Shown: one piece after another, positions 33,470 through 46,225 of the stretch
Numbering within the stretch: the first letter of the stretch is position 1
How the letters are laid out: each line of letters opens with the position of its first letter
Assembly: GCA_030426085.1 (NCBI GenBank)
Contig: JAUHYW010000024.1
Coordinates: 1-64,000, forward strand
Source: a bacterium
GTDB lineage: Bacteria > Myxococcota_A > Bradymonadia > UBA7976 > UBA1532
DNA: 64,000 nt
Direction: 5' to 3'
Program-made: the position numbers and the translations under genes
Notes under the pieces: generated by a model
The model's input: the letters and a program-made list of their open reading frames with translations, nothing else
The model's database searches: none
Told to the model about the DNA's origin: nothing

Positions 33470-34447
33470 ATGCCCTCGGAGAGCCTGCCCCCGAAGAGCG
33501 CGCCCCCCCGCGCCCGGGACGCCCTGCCGGTGCTGCCGGCCCACCCCTCCGACGACCGCTTCGGACGCGATCGACGGGCCCTGCGCCTGCCGCCCTTCCT
33601 GCGGCGACCCGTCGGCCGGGGCGAGGCGGTGCGGGCGGTCAAGAAGCTGATGCGCCGCCAGAAGCTGAACACCGTCTGCGAGGAGGCCCGCTGCCCGAAC
33701 CTCGCCGAGTGCTTCGCCCACGGCACGGCCACCTTCATGATCATGGGCCACAACTGCACCCGGGCCTGCGGCTTCTGCGCCGTCGGCACCGCGGTGCCGG
33801 CCCCGCTCGACCCCGACGAGCCGCGCCACGTCGCCGAGGCCGCCGCCGAGCTGGGGCTGGCGCATATCGTCATCACCAGCGTCAACCGCGACGAGCTGCC
33901 CGACGGCGGATCGGCCCACTTCCGGGCCACCGTCGAGGCCGTGCGCGGGGCCCTGCCCGACGCGGCCATCGAGGTGCTGACCCCCGACTTCTGCGGCGAC
34001 GCCGAGGCGGTGCGCCGGGTCGCCTCGGCCCCGCTCGACGTCTACAACCACAACGTCGAGACCGTGCCCCGGCTGTACGCCCGGGTGCGCCCCCGGGCCC
34101 GCTATCACTGGTCGCTGGGCGTGCTGAAGCAGGTGGCTGCCGAGCACCCCGACGTGGTGGTCAAGAGCGGCCTGATGGTCGGCCTCGGCGAGACGGTGGA
34201 CGAGGTCTTCGCGCTGATGGACGACCTGCGCGAAGCGGGGGTGTCGATCGTCACCATGGGCCAGTACCTGCGGCCCAGCCTGCGCCATGTGCCGGTGGTC
34301 GAGTACCTGCGCGAAGAGGCCTACGCCGTCTACCGCGAGCACGGGGCCTCGCTGGGCTTCGACCACGTCTTCGCCGGCCCCTTCGTGCGCTCCTCGTACA
34401 ACGCCGCCGAGGCCCTGCGCCACGCCCGCGCCGGAGCCGCCCGTTGA
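33470..34447 (+). CDS. lipA: Lipoyl synthase
   Basis: A 325-residue radical SAM enzyme that inserts two sulfurs into octanoyl groups on E2 and H proteins. The auxiliary cluster motif CEEARCPNLAEC and the SAM-cluster motif CTRACGFC are intact, and the C-terminal R-S-S-Y motif that ligates the auxiliary cluster is present as VRSSYNA. ggagg at 33461 sets the start. lipB is not in the window. Its stop overlaps the TTG start of the following glycosyltransferase. Confidence 0.95.
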   Translation: MPSESLPPKSAPPRARDALPVLPAHPSDDRFGRDRRALRLPPFLRRPVGRGEAVRAVKKLMRRQKLNTVCEEARCPNLAECFAHGTATFMIMGHNCTRACGFCAVGTAVPAPLDPDEPRHVAEAAAELGLAHIVITSVNRDELPDGGSAHFRATVEAVRGALPDAAIEVLTPDFCGDAEAVRRVASAPLDVYNHNVETVPRLYARVRPRARYHWSLGVLKQVAAEHPDVVVKSGLMVGLGETVDEVFALMDDLREAGVSIVTMGQYLRPSLRHVPVVEYLREEAYAVYREHGASLGFDHVFAGPFVRSSYNAAEALRHARAGAAR

Positions 34448-35556
34448 GCGTGCTCCTGCTGGCCGACGAGCCGATCCCCGCCTGGAGCGCCGACGCCATC
34501 CGCGTCCGCCACCGGGCCGAGCTGCTCGGTCGCCGGGGCGGCGGCGCGCTGCTCGCCCCGGCCTCCGCCGACGGCCCGCTGCTCGTGCCCGGGGTGCGCC
34601 ACCACCCCGCCCCCGTGCCGCCGGGGGCCGACGTCGATCACCGCGAGGCGCTCGTCGCCGAGCAGGCCGCCGCCGCGATCGACCAGCACCGGCCCGCCGT
34701 CGTGCACGCGTTCGGCGTCCGGGCCGCGGTGCCGGCGCTGATGCGGGCCCGCCACGGGGTGCGGGTCGTCGTCGAGCCCGGCCGCACCCCCTCCCAGCGC
34801 ATGCGGGCCATCGAGCCGCCCCTGCCCCCGAGCCGCCTCGAAGAGCTGGTCGCCCTCGAGGACAAGACCCTCGCCCGCGCCGACGCGGTGATCGCCCGCT
34901 CGCCGACCGAAGCGGCCCACCTCGCGAAGCGGGGCGTGCGCCCCGACCGCCTGTGGACCGTCACCGACGGCCTGCCGCTGCCCGACGCCGGCGAGCACCC
35001 CCTGCCCGACCTGCCGATGCTCACCGCCGTCGTCGCCTACGCCCCCGACGAGGCCGCCGAGCTGGTCCTGCGGGCGCTGGCCCGGCTCGAAGCCCCCTGG
35101 CGGCTGACCCTGCTCGGCCCCGGCGACTGGTCGACGGGCAACACCGAGCACATCGCCCGCGCGCTCGAGATCGCGCACCGGGTGACCTATGCCCGCCTCG
35201 ACGCCGACGCCCCGCTGCGGGTGGCCGGCGCGCAGGCCGTCATCTGCGGGCTGCCGTGGGATCGCTCGGTCCAGGCCGGGGCGATCGTGCCCGAGGCCGT
35301 GCTGTGGGCCCTGGCCTGCCGCCGCCCGGTCGTCGCCCCCGACGTCCCGGTGGTCCGGGCCTACGCCGGCGCCGCGGCCCGGTACTACGCCCACGACGAC
35401 ATCGACGCCCTGCGGGGCACGCTGCGCGCGGTGCTCGGCGAGCGGGGCGTGCGCGCGGTGCTGCTCGACGCGGTCGACGAGCGGCGCGCCGCCCTCGACT
35501 GGCACGGAGCCGACGCCGCCATCGGTGACGTGTGGTCGGTGCTGCGCGAGGGGTGA
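34444..35556 (+). CDS. Glycosyltransferase-like protein (GT4 type)
   Basis: A 370-residue GT-B-fold-like protein. The N-half has the Rossmann strand SVLLLADEPIP and VVHAFGVRAAVPAL; the C-half has RADAVIARSPTEAAHL before the linker and the conserved late region VPEAVLWALACRRPVVAPDV, as in GT4 donors-site E-x7-E regions, though the motif is imperfect. The start is TTG 34444, overlapping the lipA stop by four bases. Acceptor and donor are unknown. Confidence 0.7.
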   Translation: MSVLLLADEPIPAWSADAIRVRHRAELLGRRGGGALLAPASADGPLLVPGVRHHPAPVPPGADVDHREALVAEQAAAAIDQHRPAVVHAFGVRAAVPALMRARHGVRVVVEPGRTPSQRMRAIEPPLPPSRLEELVALEDKTLARADAVIARSPTEAAHLAKRGVRPDRLWTVTDGLPLPDAGEHPLPDLPMLTAVVAYAPDEAAELVLRALARLEAPWRLTLLGPGDWSTGNTEHIARALEIAHRVTYARLDADAPLRVAGAQAVICGLPWDRSVQAGAIVPEAVLWALACRRPVVAPDVPVVRAYAGAAARYYAHDDIDALRGTLRAVLGERGVRAVLLDAVDERRAALDWHGADAAIGDVWSVLREG

Positions 35557-35638
35557 GCCCGACGCAGCACCCCGACGCCGCACCCGTCACCCCGTTGTCG
35601 GTTGCGCCCGCCCCCGCTGATCTCTAGGATGCCGCGCC

Positions 35639-38884
<3,246 letters not shown>

Positions 38885-38943
38885 CCCATACGGGCGGAGG
38901 GGACGGCGGTCCTCGCCGCCCCCGCGATGTCAGGATCCCACCG

Positions 38944-39423
38944 ATGAGCGATCGCAGCATGCCCATCACCCGCGCCGGCTACGAGCGATTCAACGCCGAA
39001 CTGAAGCGCCTCAAGACCACCGAGCGCACGCGCATCGCCCGCGACATCGAGGTCGCCCGCAGCCACGGCGACCTGCGGGAGAACGCCGACTACGACGACG
39101 CCAAGGAGCGCCAGGGCATGCTCGAGGCCAAGATCGCCAAGCTCGAGAGCGATCTGGCCCGGGCCGAGATCATCGACACCGGGCGCCTCTCGGGCGAGCG
39201 GGTCGTCTTCGGCGCCACGGTGACCCTGCTCGACCTCGACGACGACAGCGAGATGACGGTGACCCTCGTCGGCGAGCTCGAGGCCGACGCCAAGGAGGAC
39301 CGCATCTCGATCACCTCCCCCATCGCCCGAGCCCTCGTCGGCAAGTCGCTCGACGACGCGGTCGAGGTCCGCACCCCCGGCGGCGTGCGCAACTACGAGA
39401 TCACCGACGTGCAGTTCGGCTGA
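38944..39423 (+). CDS. greA: Transcript cleavage factor GreA
   Basis: A 159-residue RNA-polymerase secondary-channel factor that rescues backtracked complexes. The coiled-coil tip carries the acidic pair in GDLRENADYDDAKERQG, and the C-terminal FKBP-like domain ends with ITSPIARALVGK and NYEI. Length is standard. It lies 59 bp after carB on the same strand, probably one transcript; agga precedes the ATG. Confidence 0.95.
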   Translation: MSDRSMPITRAGYERFNAELKRLKTTERTRIARDIEVARSHGDLRENADYDDAKERQGMLEAKIAKLESDLARAEIIDTGRLSGERVVFGATVTLLDLDDDSEMTVTLVGELEADAKEDRISITSPIARALVGKSLDDAVEVRTPGGVRNYEITDVQFG

Positions 39424-39543
39424 CCGCCCGCGTTCCCCACCCGCCCGACACCGCTCTCCGATAACCCTGAGTCAGTAGTCCCCAGTCGGGATTCCGTGCC
39501 CGAACAGGCTTGGTATCGTACGCTCTTCGACGAACGGGAGCAC

Positions 39544-41130
39544 ATGGTGGACACCGGGACGCTCATCGGGCGCACGCTCGCCGGCCGTTACCGGCTCGAC
39601 GCGCCCATCGGGCAGGGCGCGTTCGGGGCGGTGTTCCGGGCGACGCACCTCGAACTCGAGCAGCCGGTGGCGGTCAAGGTCCTCATGTCGGCCGGCGCCG
39701 ACGGCGAGACGGTGATCGCCCGGTTCCGTCGCGAGGCGCAGATGCAATCCCGCCTGCGCCACCCGGCCATCGTGCGCCTGCTCGACTTCGGGCGGGAGGA
39801 CGACCTCATCTACATGGTGCAGGAGTTCGTCGACGGGCGGACGCTGACCGAGGTCGTCGACGCGGAGGGTCCGATGACGCCCCACCGGGCGCGGCGGGTG
39901 GTCGAAGAGGTGCTCGACGGCCTCACCGCGGCCCACGTCCAGGACATCGTGCACCGGGATCTCAAGCCCTCCAACCTGATGCTCACCCGCACCACGCAAC
40001 GCGAAGAGGTGCGCATCCTCGACTTCGGGCTGGCCAAGATCCGCGACGGCCTCGAAGAGAGCCACGTCCTGACCCGCTCGGGGCAGATCCTGGGCACCCC
40101 GGCCTTCATGGCGCCCGAGCAGATCGAGCAGCGGGCGCTGGAGCCGGCGACCGATCTGTACGCCATCGGGGCGATCTTCTACTACCTGCTCACCGGGCAG
40201 CGACCCTACACCGGCTCGCTGCGGGCGGTCCTCACCGCGCACCTGCTCAAGCCGCCGCCGGTGCTGCCCGCGCACCTGCCGTCCGAGCTGAACACGGTCA
40301 TCGCCCGGGCGATGAGCAAAGCCCCCGAAGACCGCTATCCCACCGCCGACGCCATGCGCGCCGCGCTGCGCTGGGTCGGTACGCTGCCCGAGATCGACGC
40401 CTTCGCGCTCGCCCGGGGGGTCGCCGACTCGACCCTGGCCGAGCCGCCCGAGGACGACCGGGCGACGAGCAGTCAGTCGACGCTCAGCCAGACGTCGGGC
40501 GAGCTGCTCGACGGGCCGCTGCCCGATGACACTCTGGCGTCCAACCCGGCCCTCGACAGCCTGCGCCCGCCCGCCGATCGGGGCTCGCTGGACGTGCTGC
40601 TGCCATTCGAGGACCGGCGCCCGCGGTGGATCGCGCTGGGCATCATCGCCCTGCTCATCGGCGGGGGCGTGTGGTGGTGGCTGAAAGAGCCCGCGCCCGG
40701 TGGACCCCGGGCGGTGGTCGCTCCCACGGTCGAGCCACCCCCGCCCCCGATCGACGCCGGCGCGTTCGCAGAGGACGCGGGCGACGCGCTCGACAGCGAC
40801 TCTCCGAGGCCCGACGCCGCGCCGCCCGACGCGACGGCCCCGAGTCGGGCCCCGGCGCCGCACCGCCCGAGCAGACGGCGAACTCCGCACCCCACGCCGA
40901 CCCCCGACGAGGACACGGCGCAGACGACCCGGGCCGAGCTGGAGCGACGACGGCCGGCCTTCGACGCCGCCGTCGACGGCTGCCGATGTGACGTGGCGTT
41001 CCAGATGATGGCCGAGGCCCAGGCCCTCGCGGCCCCCCTGCCCGACGGGGCGGCGATCGGCGCCGACTGGTCGAGCCACCACGACAAGTGGTGCCGCGTG
41101 CTGCGCGCGCGATGCGAGGGGCCGAGATGA
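39544..41130 (+). CDS. Ser/Thr protein kinase with single transmembrane helix
   Basis: A 528-residue Hanks-type kinase with all motifs: [29 protein letters not shown] and [10 protein letters not shown]. After the kinase domain (about 10-270) come a Ser/Thr/Asp-rich linker, one transmembrane helix ([18 protein letters not shown]) and a Pro/Ala-rich extracytoplasmic part with a final domain bearing [10 protein letters not shown] and two more Cys. ATG 39544 has gggag upstream; GTG 39496 is unlikely, since a TATCGT box lies within it. It overlaps the next gene by ATGA. Confidence 0.9.
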   Translation: MVDTGTLIGRTLAGRYRLDAPIGQGAFGAVFRATHLELEQPVAVKVLMSAGADGETVIARFRREAQMQSRLRHPAIVRLLDFGREDDLIYMVQEFVDGRTLTEVVDAEGPMTPHRARRVVEEVLDGLTAAHVQDIVHRDLKPSNLMLTRTTQREEVRILDFGLAKIRDGLEESHVLTRSGQILGTPAFMAPEQIEQRALEPATDLYAIGAIFYYLLTGQRPYTGSLRAVLTAHLLKPPPVLPAHLPSELNTVIARAMSKAPEDRYPTADAMRAALRWVGTLPEIDAFALARGVADSTLAEPPEDDRATSSQSTLSQTSGELLDGPLPDDTLASNPALDSLRPPADRGSLDVLLPFEDRRPRWIALGIIALLIGGGVWWWLKEPAPGGPRAVVAPTVEPPPPPIDAGAFAEDAGDALDSDSPRPDAAPPDATAPSRAPAPHRPSRRRTPHPTPTPDEDTAQTTRAELERRRPAFDAAVDGCRCDVAFQMMAEAQALAAPLPDGAAIGADWSSHHDKWCRVLRARCEGPR

Positions 41131-41984
41131 GAGCTGCGCGTCGCACTGGCTGGCTGATCGTCATCGGGCTCTGCGCGGCGCCCGAGCTGTACGCGGCGGA
41201 CTACGACTGCCTCGCGGCCGCGTCGGCGGCCCTCGACGCCCGGGCGCCCGCGCGAGCGATCGCGGCCGTCGATCGGGCGCTGGCCGACACCTACTGCACC
41301 AGCCGGGCGCTCGATCTGGAGATGCTCCGGGCGCTGGCGCTGCACGATCTGGCCCGGGCCGAGGACGGTCAGGCGTGGTGTCGGGCGCGCGACGCCTACG
41401 CCGGGCTGCGCGCGAGCGCGGACAGCGATTACGCCGTCGTCGCCCGCCGGGGCTACGCCGAGACCGACGAAGCCTGCCGTCAGGTGCGCCACCTCGAGGC
41501 GTCCCTCATGAGCCCCGACGCGCAGCCCCCCACCCTCGCCCCCACCGGCGGCGAAGCCCCGGGGCTGGCCTCGACCGCCGACGCCGAGTCACCGACGCGG
41601 CCCCTGGTCGACGCACCCCCATCCGGCCATCGGAGCCGCCCGGCGGGCCCGGTCGCGCACGACGCCCCACCACCCGAGGCCCGGCAGACCGATCACGGCC
41701 CCATGACGCTGCTCATCAGCGGGCTGGGCGTCGCCGCGGTCGGGGGCGGCCTGCTCGTCGCCGGGGCGATCGCCCACAGCGATCTCCGGTTCGAGACGCC
41801 CGACTCCACCCAGCACGCGGCCCGGGAGGGGGTCGCGGAGGCGCGGGTGGTGCACGGCGCCACCGTCGCCGGGGTCGGCGTCGCCATGGCGCTGGGCGGC
41901 GCGGTGTGGTTGCTGGTCGTCGACGAGACCGATCTGGCGCCGGCCGCCGGGCCCGGCTCGATCGGCGTGCAGGGACGCTTCTGA
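41127..41984 (+). CDS. Exported membrane protein coupled to the kinase
   Basis: A 285-residue protein with a signal peptide (cleavage near LYA-AD), an Ala-rich helical region of TPR-like character (about 25-125), a Pro/Ser/Thr linker, and two hydrophobic helices in the last 90 residues ([20 protein letters not shown] and [14 protein letters not shown]). Its ATG overlaps the kinase stop, so the two are translated together; it may bind the kinase's outer domain or be its substrate. No family recognised. Confidence 0.72.
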   Translation: MRAARRTGWLIVIGLCAAPELYAADYDCLAAASAALDARAPARAIAAVDRALADTYCTSRALDLEMLRALALHDLARAEDGQAWCRARDAYAGLRASADSDYAVVARRGYAETDEACRQVRHLEASLMSPDAQPPTLAPTGGEAPGLASTADAESPTRPLVDAPPSGHRSRPAGPVAHDAPPPEARQTDHGPMTLLISGLGVAAVGGGLLVAGAIAHSDLRFETPDSTQHAAREGVAEARVVHGATVAGVGVAMALGGAVWLLVVDETDLAPAAGPGSIGVQGRF

Positions 41985-42107
41985 TCCCGGGTCGGCCGCC
42001 GGGGCACCCCGGCGTCCCCTCCCCTGCGCCGGGCCGCGCGACGGTGGACAAACCCGCGCCGTCCCTGCAAAACTCGACCGTTCGCGCCATCACCGACAGT
42101 GAAAGCA

Positions 42108-42140
42108 CATCCGCCGCGCGCCGGGGCGTATCGGCGGATG
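42108..42140. promoter_or_regulatory. Inverted repeat in the protease leader region
   Basis: catccgccg (42108-42116) is the exact reverse complement of cggcggatg (42132-42140), with a 15-base spacer, ending 38 bp before the first protease ATG. It could be an operator or a leader hairpin. Confidence 0.35.
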
Positions 42141-42178
42141 GAATACGACCGCACAGGTCGCCGGCACGGGGGAACGAC

Positions 42179-45100
42179 ATGCAGCGTCGACGGAGCGCAC
42201 GGCTGGTGGGGTTGCTCCTGCTCGGCGCCGTGTGGGCCACGGGGTGCACCGAGCAGGCTGAAGACATCGATCGGGTCCAGCCACACTACCTGACCAAGAC
42301 CGATCTCGACGGGGCGTGGTACTTCCGCCAGACCGTCGTCGACATGCCACCCACCACCGGCTACTACGTCGGGGCCTTCACCGGCATCGAGGGCGGCGTC
42401 GAGAAGATCCGATGGGAGATCCGGGAGGATCAGCTCATCGCCCGCCGGATCCACCCGGTGGTGCCCGGCCTCGAAGACGAGGAGACCCTCGACGGCGCCG
42501 AGTACGACGGCGAGCCGGTGGCGGTCTACGCGATCACCTCCCACTTCGACATCATCCGCAAGTTCGATACTTCGACCGGCGAGCAGTCCAACGTGCTGGT
42601 CGAGAATCAGACGCTGCGGCCGTGGTACGAGCGGGATCACATCCGGGTGGACTGGTCGAGCAACCAGCTCCCGGGGCCGGTCGACCTCGGCGGCTTCTTC
42701 GCCATCGACCCCGACAGCGTCAGCACCAACAGCGACTGGGTCCGCGAGACCGAGAGCGACGATCCGGACCACGCCCAGGTCGACCCGGACTTCATCTTCC
42801 TGACGACCGAGTACCTCAACGACGACGGCGGCTTCACCTGCTACCTCAACTATGGCATGGCGACCGCCGGGTCGAACGACGCCTGCGGCATGACCGAGGT
42901 CGAGGTGCGCAGCGCCTTCGTGAAGATCGATCCCGAAGAGGCGGCGCAGTTCGAGCCCCGGCCCTACCTCGACCGGGCCCGGATGTACGACGAGGACGGC
43001 GACCCGCTGCGCTACGTGACGGTCTCGGTGGGCACCGACGCGGTCACCCAGATCGACGTGGCCTGCACCCCCGAGGTGCTCGAGCGGCTGGCCCCCGAGG
43101 TGAGCGCCGAGGACTGCCGCGACCTCCAGTGGGATCAGGCGGGGCGCTTCGGCTTCTTCCGCACGATGCGCCACGGCTACGACCGGCGGGTCGGCGGGGG
43201 GCACGACCTGACCCGCGAGTACTACGCCAACCACCACCAGATCTGGAAGGCGACCCGGACGGAGACCGGGGCCACCATCCCCAAGGCCGAGCGCGCGCTG
43301 CGGCCGGTCGTCTACCACCTCAACCCGAACTTCCCCGACGACCTGAAGGCGGTGGCCGTGCGCATCGGCCACAACTGGAACACAGCCTTCATGGGCGCCG
43401 CCACCGCGGCCACCGGCAAGAGCGCCGCGGAGATCGGCGATCAGCTCGCCGCCGACTTCGACCACCAGGGCGTCTTCATCGAGGGCGACGCGCTGGCCGA
43501 GCGCGCGCTGTTCCAGATTCGGGAGAACACCTGCTCCGAGCGGGGCATCACCGCCTACCTCAACCGCCCGGGCAACGAGCCGATGCGCGCGGTGGCCGCC
43601 GACGCCACCGGAGGCGAGGGCCTGCTGCCGGGCAACCTCGAGACGGTGTGCAGCGCGCTGACCTGGCACAGCAAGCGGGCCGACGGGGTCGAGCGGTTCG
43701 TCTGGCAGCAGATGGGCGACCCCCGGTTCAGCTTCGTGTGGTGGGTGCACGACGACCAGCCCTACGGCCCGCTGGGCTACGGGCCCTCGTCGGCCGACGC
43801 CGAGACCGGGCAGCTCATCTCGGGCAACGCCTACGTCTACGGGGCGGCCATCGACCGCTACGCCCGCGACGCGGCCGACATGGTGCGCTTCGTCAACGGC
43901 GACGCCGAGCTGCTCGACATCCGCGACGGGCATCAGCTCCGGGAGTGGCTGCTGGCCGGGGGCACCACCCCGGCGGGCGACGCGGCGGCGATCACCCCCG
44001 AGTTCCAGCAGGCGATCAGCCAGCGCATCGGCACCCCGTTCATGAGCGGCTACCGGGGCTTCATGGGCCCCGACGGCATGGACGAGGCGGCGATGATGCG
44101 CCACATGCGCGACCGCATGCGGCACACCTCGCCCGATGATCCGATGGCCCTCGCCTTCGACGCGCCGCTCGACCCCGGCCGCAGCCGGCTGGCGGCGCTG
44201 GCCGACGACCCCGACTTCCGGGCCCGCATGCTCTCGCCCGAGATGCTGCGCCTCGTGGGGCCGATGTTCGGCTGGCAGCCGGGCGAGACCCCGCCGGCCG
44301 AGATGGAGGCCCTCGCGCTCGAGCTGCTGCTCGACCCGGCGGCGCTGCAGCGGCGGGCGGACGAGCGGCGGCAGAAGTTCGCCGAGCGCAACGTCTTCCT
44401 CGCCGAAGGCATGGACGACTCCATCATCGGGCAGGCCCTCGAGCTGGCCGGGCTGCCGCCGGAGGAGGTCTATCGCGTGCTGCGCGAAGAGATCTTCGAG
44501 GCGGTGATGCTGCACGAGATCGGGCACACGGTGGGGCTGACCCACAACTTCGAGGCCTCGATGGACGCCCTGAACTATCAGGACGACTTCTGGCACATCC
44601 GCGAGCAGTACGACGAGAGCGAGTGGGACCGGCAGCGGCTGCCCGAGTACCGCTACGCCTCGATCATGGACTACGGCAGCCGGTTCAACAGCGACACCAA
44701 GGGCCTCGGCAAGTACGACCTGGCGGCGATCAAGTTCGTCTACGGGGGCCACGTCGAGACCTTCGCCGACGAGGTCCCGGTGCCCGGCCGGCTGGACCTG
44801 AAGCTGGCCCTCGGCGACTACACCGCGATCCCCGAGCTGCTCGGGGGCGACGTGGGCAACCTGTGGAACCGGGTCGACCGCCCCATCGACGAGATGGCCG
44901 ACGCCCGCAAGAACGGCGTCCGGCGCAACGGGGTGCTCTTCGCCGAAGACCCCGCCCGCCCGGCGAGCGACTACTGGATCGACGCGGCGGTGCCCTATCA
45001 CTACTGCGCCGACTTCCTGCGGGGCGACCTGAACTGCCGCACCTGGGACGAGGGCGCCAACCACACCGAGGCGGTCGAGGCGGCCATCCAGCGGTACTGG

Positions 45101-46225
45101 AACTACTACGCGTTCAACAGCTACCGGCGGAAGCGCAACGAGAACAGCTTCATCAACGGGTTCTTCGGCCGCCAGGATCGGCTGCGGGAGTACCTGAGCT
45201 ACCCCTGGAAGTACTACTACTTCTACGACGCCTACCCGGTCGCGCTGCGCGACGACCTGCTGCGGGCCTCGGTGCTGGGGCTCAACTTCATCAACCAGGT
45301 GCTCGGCACCCCCGAGCCGGGGCAGTACTGCCAGTACAGCGCGGGGCTGTACCTGCCGGCGTGGTACTTCAACCGCAGCACCCAGCTCCAGTGCAACATC
45401 GTCGAGGTGCCCATCGGCGAGGCCCGCGACCCCTACCTCGGGTTCAGCGACGAGCACGTCTACCGCATCGACTACATCGGGGTCTTCTACGACAAGGTCA
45501 ACCTGCTCATCGAGCTGTTCGACAACCGCACCCGCTTCTTCCGGCTGGTGGACGACACCGACGACCGGCAGTACAGCATCGGCTACTACCGGGCCTTCCA
45601 GGACGAGCTGATCAAGCTCACCCGGGACCTCGTCTTCGGGGCGGTGATCAACTTCACCCTGGCCGACGGGGACTACGTCTTCCTCGAAGACACCGTCTTC
45701 AACCGGCTGGTGACCGACGACGGCTTCGCCGCCCAGCCGCTCGTCGACCCGGCGCGCGTCGCCGCCGGCGAGCCGCTCGCCGCCCGGCCCGAGCCCAAGC
45801 TGTTCACCCAGATCCCGTTCAACGTGGCCACCCAGGCGCTGACGGCGGGCACCATCCTCAACACCAGCACCTGGGACCAGCAGCTCGACCTCGTCGAGTA
45901 CCTGACCGTGGTCGAGGTCGGCTCGGGCGACGACCGGGTCTTCGGGCCCGACGTCGACGTGGTGACCTTCACCCACCCGATGACCGGCCAGCAGTACCGG
46001 GCGGCGCAGACCGCCGACGGGCGCTCGATCGCCTACGAGCTGCTCGCCTTCGCCAGCGCCTACGTCGAGAGCGACTGGGATCCGGCGCGGCGGGCCCACG
46101 AGGCCGACCCGGACATCCCCGAGTACCGCGAGGATTACGACATCAAGAACCGGCAGCTACAGGACATCTTCGAGATGATCGACTTCCTGCGCCAGCTCCG
46201 GTCCTGGGCCGATTGGGGGCAGTGA
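42179..46225 (+). CDS. Met-zincin metalloprotease lipoprotein 1
   Basis: A 1348-residue lipoprotein (lipobox ATGC). The protease core contains HEIGHTVGLTH with His779, Glu780, His783 and His789, and a Met-turn SIMDYGS at about Met830. This spacing (H-E-x2-H-x5-H and a Met about 40 residues later) is that of the large EcxA/DUF4953-type Met-zincins. The N-terminal 500 residues form a non-catalytic region (ITSHFDIIRKF, RVDWSSNQ) and the C-terminal 500 residues are rich in Tyr and Trp. Start set by ggggga upstream. It probably works at the cell surface; substrate unknown. Confidence 0.85.
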   Translation: MQRRRSARLVGLLLLGAVWATGCTEQAEDIDRVQPHYLTKTDLDGAWYFRQTVVDMPPTTGYYVGAFTGIEGGVEKIRWEIREDQLIARRIHPVVPGLEDEETLDGAEYDGEPVAVYAITSHFDIIRKFDTSTGEQSNVLVENQTLRPWYERDHIRVDWSSNQLPGPVDLGGFFAIDPDSVSTNSDWVRETESDDPDHAQVDPDFIFLTTEYLNDDGGFTCYLNYGMATAGSNDACGMTEVEVRSAFVKIDPEEAAQFEPRPYLDRARMYDEDGDPLRYVTVSVGTDAVTQIDVACTPEVLERLAPEVSAEDCRDLQWDQAGRFGFFRTMRHGYDRRVGGGHDLTREYYANHHQIWKATRTETGATIPKAERALRPVVYHLNPNFPDDLKAVAVRIGHNWNTAFMGAATAATGKSAAEIGDQLAADFDHQGVFIEGDALAERALFQIRENTCSERGITAYLNRPGNEPMRAVAADATGGEGLLPGNLETVCSALTWHSKRADGVERFVWQQMGDPRFSFVWWVHDDQPYGPLGYGPSSADAETGQLISGNAYVYGAAIDRYARDAADMVRFVNGDAELLDIRDGHQLREWLLAGGTTPAGDAAAITPEFQQAISQRIGTPFMSGYRGFMGPDGMDEAAMMRHMRDRMRHTSPDDPMALAFDAPLDPGRSRLAALADDPDFRARMLSPEMLRLVGPMFGWQPGETPPAEMEALALELLLDPAALQRRADERRQKFAERNVFLAEGMDDSIIGQALELAGLPPEEVYRVLREEIFEAVMLHEIGHTVGLTHNFEASMDALNYQDDFWHIREQYDESEWDRQRLPEYRYASIMDYGSRFNSDTKGLGKYDLAAIKFVYGGHVETFADEVPVPGRLDLKLALGDYTAIPELLGGDVGNLWNRVDRPIDEMADARKNGVRRNGVLFAEDPARPASDYWIDAAVPYHYCADFLRGDLNCRTWDEGANHTEAVEAAIQRYWNYYAFNSYRRKRNENSFINGFFGRQDRLREYLSYPWKYYYFYDAYPVALRDDLLRASVLGLNFINQVLGTPEPGQYCQYSAGLYLPAWYFNRSTQLQCNIVEVPIGEARDPYLGFSDEHVYRIDYIGVFYDKVNLLIELFDNRTRFFRLVDDTDDRQYSIGYYRAFQDELIKLTRDLVFGAVINFTLADGDYVFLEDTVFNRLVTDDGFAAQPLVDPARVAAGEPLAARPEPKLFTQIPFNVATQALTAGTILNTSTWDQQLDLVEYLTVVEVGSGDDRVFGPDVDVVTFTHPMTGQQYRAAQTADGRSIAYELLAFASAYVESDWDPARRAHEADPDIPEYREDYDIKNRQLQDIFEMIDFLRQLRSWADWGQ

